The notes beneath the pieces are model-generated. The model saw only the letters and a program-made list of their open reading frames with translations, did no database searches and was not told the DNA's origin. Source: Thermoleophilia bacterium (lineage in GTDB: Bacteria; Actinomycetota; Thermoleophilia; Gaiellales; Gaiellaceae). Taken from it: a DNA stretch of 8,207 bases. Positions 5,426 through 8,207 of this stretch are shown here, piece by piece; the stretch's first letter is position 1; each line of letters begins with the position of its first letter. The position numbers and the translations under genes were made by a program. The stretch spans positions 1 to 8,207 of the forward strand of contig JAICYG010000120.1 of the NCBI GenBank assembly GCA_025934335.1, read 5' to 3'.

Positions 5426-5832
5426 CCGTCCTCGCTGTCAGCCGCCCGTTCTGGCCGCTCTTCCTGCACGTGCTCGGCGCGATGACGCTCTGGGGGGCCG
5501 TGCTCGCGGCGATCGTCCTCGCGGCCGCGCGCCTGCCGCGGGCCACGCTCGCCGCGCTTCTCGTCGCCGTTCCCGCGTGGGCGCTGACGCTCGGCGGCGG
5601 CTTCTGGATCGAGAGCGACGAGGGGCTCGGCAACTCGAGCGCCACCTGGCTCACGCTCGGCCACAACGTCCTCGAGCCGGGCGTCGTCGTCCTGCTGCTT
5701 GCGATCGGCTGCGCCTACTGGTGGGCCCGCAGCGGGAAGCCGGCCGCAGGCCGCGCCGCCGTGACGCTGACCGTGCTCTACCTGGTGCTGCTGACCGTCG
5801 CGCTGCTCGCGATGTCCGGCAAGTGGTCCTGA
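5422..5832 (+). CDS. Four-helix membrane protein, likely partner/paralogue of preceding gene
   Basis: A 136-residue protein of unknown function with four hydrophobic segments: about 12-36, 40-62, 75-101 and 112-132. Helix 1 (LHVLGAMTLWGAVLAA, 15-30) lines up without gaps with helix 1 of the preceding protein: His, Ala four residues later, Gly nine later and an Ala-Ala pair. A second histidine, His81, lies in helix 3. Buried histidines could bind haem or metal, but this is a guess. The GTG start overlaps the upstream stop in GTGA, without its own clear ribosome site, so translation is probably coupled. Its stop codon lies in the loop of a hairpin at 5821-5842. The real reading begins at 5422; a longer one from 4972 is a shadow of the first gene. 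Confidence 0.8.
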   Translation: MTVLAVSRPFWPLFLHVLGAMTLWGAVLAAIVLAAARLPRATLAALLVAVPAWALTLGGGFWIESDEGLGNSSATWLTLGHNVLEPGVVVLLLAIGCAYWWARSGKPAAGRAAVTLTVLYLVLLTVALLAMSGKWS

Positions 5833-5843
5833 AGGGCCACTTT
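5821..5843 (+). terminator. Probable terminator with the stop codon in its loop
   Basis: AAGTGGTCC (5821-5829), loop TGAA (5830-5833), GGGCCACTT (5834-5842), then TCAC and an A-rich stretch. The RNA stem is 9 bp with one G-U pair. The TGA stop of the membrane gene is the first three loop bases. The U-tract is short (TTT, partly within the stem), so efficiency is uncertain. Confidence 0.5.
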
Positions 5844-5903
5844 CACAAAAGCTTTACGGCGCACGAGGTATTTCCTCGTAGACGGGGAATAGGTTCGCTG
5901 TAG
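5833..5903 (+). promoter_or_regulatory. AT-richer spacer and promoter of PRC-barrel-like gene
   Basis: This 71-bp spacer is visibly less GC-rich than its surroundings (CTTTCACAAAAGCTTTACGG at 5840-5859). TAGGTT at 5890-5895 fits a -10 box and would start transcription about 2 nt before the ATG at 5904, giving a near-leaderless mRNA; no ribosome site is seen. A 6-bp inverted repeat, ACGAGG (5863-5868) and CCTCGT (5874-5879) around TATTT, lies where a -35 box or operator would be. Confidence 0.45.
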
Positions 5904-6158
5904 ATGAGTGCACTCGCGATCGACCTCCGCCGCACCGCCGGATTCCTCGTTGCAGACGCGCGGGGCCGCGTCGTCGGCACCGTCGAGTGCCCGATGTACG
6001 GGACGTCGCCGGAGCAGCCCGATGCGCTCTCCGTCCGCTCCGGATTCTTCGCCCGACGCCGCCGGATCGTGCCCGCCGACTCGATCGAGCAGATCGACGA
6101 CGGCGCGAAGGTGATCGGCCTCCGCGTCGACCGCGAGTCGATCCGGACGTTCTTGTAA
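5904..6158 (+). CDS. PRC-barrel-like small protein
   Basis: An 84-residue protein. The first part, FLVADARGRVVGTVECPMYG (14-33), has the two-strand pattern 'x-V-x-D-x-x-G-x-x-V-G-x-V' of PRC-barrel domains; the middle LSVRSGFFARRRRIVPADSIEQID (42-65) matches the segment where these domains carry basic residues followed by a 'VP-x-x-x-I' motif, and VIGLRVDRESIRTF (70-83) ends it. PRC-barrel domains occur in photosynthetic reaction centre H subunits, RimM and many stand-alone stress-linked proteins; function here is unknown. No membrane segment, no cysteine apart from Cys29. It stands alone between a terminator-like hairpin and the palindromic repeat, convergent with glnA. The ATG lacks a ribosome site, consistent with the leaderless promoter proposed upstream. 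Confidence 0.78.
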   Translation: MSALAIDLRRTAGFLVADARGRVVGTVECPMYGTSPEQPDALSVRSGFFARRRRIVPADSIEQIDDGAKVIGLRVDRESIRTFL

Positions 6159-6161
6159 CGA

Positions 6162-6191
6162 GGTGTCCGACACCTTTCGGTGTCCGACACC
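6162..6191. repeat. Paired palindrome repeat between PRC-barrel-like gene and glnA; possible terminator
   Basis: Two identical 13-mers GGTGTC-C-GACACC (6162-6174 and 6179-6191) are separated by TTTC. Each is a palindrome around a central base, and the two can also pair with each other as a 12-bp stem with one mismatch. On the glnA strand the loop reads GAAA closed by C-G, a stable GNRA tetraloop. It starts 3 nt after the PRC-barrel-like stop and ends 12 nt before the glnA stop, so it could end both transcripts, although neither side has a U-tract. A degenerate copy is at 3036-3060. Confidence 0.6.
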
Positions 6192-6203
6192 CTGCGTGGC
6201 AGG

Positions 6204-7568
6204 TCAAAGCACTCCGAGGTAGCGGTCGAGCTCCCACTGGGTGAGCTGCACCCGGTACTCGTCCCACTCGCTCCGCTTCAGCTTCACGTAGTTGTCGAAG
6301 ATGTGGTCGCCGAACGCGCGGCGCATCAGGTCGCTGCCCGCGAACTCGTCGATCGCCTCCCCGAGCGTCTCCGGGAGCGAGACGATGCCGCGCTCGCGGC
6401 GTTGCTCCGGCGTCAGGTGGTACAGGTTCGTCTCCATCGGCGGCTCGAGCTCGTAACCCTGCTCGATCCCCTCGAGGCCCGCGTGCAGCAGCGCCGCGAA
6501 GGTGAGGTACGGGTTGCACGCCGGATCGGGGCACCGGATCTCCGCCCGCGTCGCCTGCTCGGAGCCCGGCTTGTAGAGCGGGATCCGGATCAGGGCCGAG
6601 CGGTTCCGCTGCGACCAGGCGACGTAGACGGGCGCCTCGTACCCGGGCACGAGCCGCTTGTACGAGTTCACCCACTGCGCGAACACGGCGGACAACTCGC
6701 GCGCATGCCGCAGCAGGCCGGCGATGAACTGCTTCCCGGTCGGCGACAGGTTGTACTGGTCGTCGCCCGCGAAGAACTGGTTGCGGCCGTCCCTGAACAG
6801 CGACATGTGCGTGTGCATGCCGGAGCCGTTCTCGCCGAAGAGCGGCTTCGGCATGAACGTCGCATAGACGCCGTTCTTCGCCGCAACCTCCTTGACGATG
6901 AGCCGGTATGTGACCGTCTGGTCGGCCATGTCGAGCGCGCTCGAGTAGCGCATGTCGATCTCGTGCTGCGACGGCGCCACCTCGTGATGGTGGTACTCGA
7001 TCGCGATCCCCATTGCCTCGAGCGCGCGGATCGTCTCGTTGCGCAATTCGGTGGCGGCGTCGAGAGCGGTCATGGCGAAGTAGCCGCCCTCGTCGAGCGT
7101 CGCCGGCGACGTCTTGCTCGCGAAGAGGAAGTACTCCAGCTCCGGGCCGATGTTGAACGTGTCGAAGCCGAGCGACTCCATCCGCTCGAGGGCGCGACGC
7201 AGCACGTAGCGCGGATCGCCCTCGTACGGGCGCCCGTCGGGCGTGACGATGTCGCAGATCATGCGCCCGACCTTCGCCTCGCCGTCACGCGTCGGCATCA
7301 CCCGGTAGCTCGCCGGGTCGGGGATCGCAACCATGTCGGACTCCTCGATCGCATTGAAGCCCGTGATCGAGGAGCCGTCGAAGCCCATGCCGTCGTTCAG
7401 CGCGCCCTCGATCTCGGACGGTGTGATCGCGAAGCTCTTCAGGTGCCCCTCGATGTCGGTGAACCAGAAGAGGACGTACTCGACCCCGTCGCCGCGCATC
7501 TGCTCGAGGACGTGCTTGCGCGCGGCGGGGTCGGACGTCGCGCGGTCCTTGCTCTCGATCATCGCCAT
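6204..7568 (-). CDS. glnA: Type I glutamine synthetase
   Basis: A 454-residue glutamine synthetase, forming glutamine from glutamate, ammonia and ATP in the cytoplasm as a dodecamer. The beta-grasp domain (about 18-105) has GFDGSSITGF (62-71) and EESDM; the catalytic domain has metal ligands Glu143 and Glu145 (GPELEYF), HHHEVAPSQHEID (193-205), His252 in NGSGMHTHMSL (247-257), VNSYKRLVPGYEAP (300-313) with the flap Glu311, and NRSALIRIP (323-331). The length and the end (GDHIFDNYVKLKRSEWDEYR) fit the shorter alpha-type/GlnA2-like group. Tyr384 lies at the adenylylation position, but the context TNLYHLTPEQ differs from the E. coli KNLYDLPPEE. Ala73 stands where B. subtilis has Arg62 (feedback control). 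ATG at 7568 has AGGG about 7 nt upstream; Met3 is an alternative. It begins 17 nt after the transporter permease and may be co-transcribed with it. Confidence 0.97.
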   Translation of the reverse strand: MAMIESKDRATSDPAARKHVLEQMRGDGVEYVLFWFTDIEGHLKSFAITPSEIEGALNDGMGFDGSSITGFNAIEESDMVAIPDPASYRVMPTRDGEAKVGRMICDIVTPDGRPYEGDPRYVLRRALERMESLGFDTFNIGPELEYFLFASKTSPATLDEGGYFAMTALDAATELRNETIRALEAMGIAIEYHHHEVAPSQHEIDMRYSSALDMADQTVTYRLIVKEVAAKNGVYATFMPKPLFGENGSGMHTHMSLFRDGRNQFFAGDDQYNLSPTGKQFIAGLLRHARELSAVFAQWVNSYKRLVPGYEAPVYVAWSQRNRSALIRIPLYKPGSEQATRAEIRCPDPACNPYLTFAALLHAGLEGIEQGYELEPPMETNLYHLTPEQRRERGIVSLPETLGEAIDEFAGSDLMRRAFGDHIFDNYVKLKRSEWDEYRVQLTQWELDRYLGVL

Positions 7569-7585
7569 GCGGCGACCCTAGCCGA

Positions 7586-8207
7586 TCACCCGGACCGCTT
7601 CAGCTTGCCCCGCTTCTTCGCGTAGCGCTCGCCGGCCTTGAAGACCGCGAGCCCGATCGGGATCGAGAACGCGCCGATCACGAGCAGCGGCCACACGTCG
7701 GGCCAGGCGAGCCCTGCGCCGTGCAGGATCTGCTCGCGGTTCCCGCGCAGGGCGTACGTGGCCGGTGAGACCTTCGCGACCCACTGCATCCACTCCGGCA
7801 GGACGCTCACCGGGTAGTACACGCCTGAGACGACGAGCATCAGGCCCTGCGCGACGAACCCGAGCTGCGTGCCCTTCTCCGGCGAGACGAGCGGCAGGAC
7901 GGCCGTCATCATCCCGATCCCGATGAACGAGACCGACGCGATCGCGAGCAGCGCGATCGCCGCGCCGTAGTTCGCGTTCGGAATGTGGATGCCGATGAAG
8001 ACGACCACGGCCGCGAAGACGGCGGCCGCACGCAGGAGCCCGTACAGCACCGCGTAGACGCCCATGCCGATCAGGTGCACCGGCCGCGAGACGGGTGCCA
8101 TGAACGTGTACTCGATCGTGCCCTCCCAGCGCTCCCACGCGACCGTCTCGGTGACGATCTCGAAGATGATCCCGAGAAACGCCCAGATGACGCCGCCGAC
8201 GAGCAGC
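7586..8207 (-). CDS. ABC-2 type transporter permease (5' end outside window)
   Basis: The last 206 residues of an ABC-2 family membrane subunit, which with an ATPase exports drugs, polysaccharides or other compounds. The frame stays open to the right edge (residues ...AWERWEGTIEYTF precede the Met at 8101), so that Met is internal, not the start. About five hydrophobic segments are seen: LLVGGVIWAFLGIIFEIV, LIGMGVYAVLYGLL and what follows, YGAAIALLAIASVSFIGIGM, FVAQGLMLVVSGVYYPVSVL, and VWPLLVIGAFSIPIGLAV, then a basic tail (KKRGKLKRSG). The motif GVYYPVSVLPEWMQWVAKVSPATYALRG (cut here as YYPVSVLP and SPATYALRG) is typical of ABC-2 permeases before the last helix. The ATPase partner is presumably upstream, outside the window. 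glnA follows 17 nt downstream on the same strand. The substrate cannot be predicted. Confidence 0.9.
   Translation of the reverse strand, partial: LLVGGVIWAFLGIIFEIVTETVAWERWEGTIEYTFMAPVSRPVHLIGMGVYAVLYGLLRAAAVFAAVVVFIGIHIPNANYGAAIALLAIASVSFIGIGMMTAVLPLVSPEKGTQLGFVAQGLMLVVSGVYYPVSVLPEWMQWVAKVSPATYALRGNREQILHGAGLAWPDVWPLLVIGAFSIPIGLAVFKAGERYAKKRGKLKRSG

Noticed and set aside
3522..5666. 714-residue version of the kinase, and the 607-residue reading 3319-5142
   Set aside because: The added parts are antisense to the two membrane genes and Arg/Ala-rich; the second is a frame shadow of the kinase.
6162..6191. CRISPR-like repeat
   Set aside because: Only two 13-mers with a 4-nt spacer, each palindromic; no array and no cas genes.
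6180..7625. 481-residue reading on the + strand opposite glnA
   Set aside because: It is antisense to an unmistakable glutamine synthetase, has an Arg/Val/Leu-biased composition typical of GC-rich shadows and matches no family.
7586..8101. Permease start at ATG 8101
   Set aside because: The frame stays open to the window edge with typical ABC-2 residues (AWERWEGTIEYTF), so this Met is internal.

Overview
The window is dense, very GC-rich bacterial chromosome with frequent GTG starts and short or absent 5' leaders. The gene content (a PdtaS/PdtaR-type kinase and ANTAR regulator, an F420-type luciferase-like oxidoreductase, a DUF2269-type membrane protein, a type I glutamine synthetase) suggests an actinomycetote, possibly a deep-branching soil lineage such as Thermoleophilia. 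That placement is inferred from gene families only. Eleven genes and two edge-truncated conditions are supported; no tRNA, rRNA, CRISPR, insertion sequence or phage gene was seen.

Layout. (1) 1-906 (+): C-terminal half of an ABC-F ATPase, cut by the left edge. (2) 845-3025 (-): an apparent transcription unit beginning with the ANTAR response regulator pdtaR, followed by clpS (ATGA overlap), an NTF2/SnoaL-fold protein (TGA directly followed by GTG) and, after a 58-nt gap, a luciferase-like oxidoreductase whose 3' end runs 62 nt into the convergent ABC-F gene. (3) 3084-3344 (+): a small HesB/IscA-like protein without cysteines, transcribed divergently from pdtaR out of a 58-bp region holding an inverted repeat and overlapping -10-like boxes. 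(4) 3345-3521: a convergent gap with strong nested secondary structure. (5) 3522-4931 (-): a soluble GAF-GAF-HisKA_2-HATPase kinase resembling PdtaS. (6) 4958-5832 (+): two overlapping genes for four-helix membrane proteins, divergent from the kinase by only 26 bp, ending in a hairpin that contains the stop codon. (7) 5904-6158 (+): a small PRC-barrel-like protein. (8) 6204-8207 (-): an ABC-2 transporter permease, cut by the right edge, followed 17 nt later by glutamine synthetase glnA.

How they fit together. The kinase and ANTAR regulator are the likely signalling core: the kinase senses a ligand through its GAF domains and phosphorylates PdtaR, which in this family binds RNA hairpins to control transcript elongation. 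The HesB-like gene sits between them, and the adaptor clpS and the SnoaL-like protein are translationally coupled behind the regulator. The most unusual DNA features are two divergent promoters whose opposing -10-like hexamers share one central TA, a dispersed palindromic repeat built on GGTGTC-Y-GACACC found at two places 3.1 kb apart, and a roughly 95-nt structured element between the HesB-like gene and the kinase.
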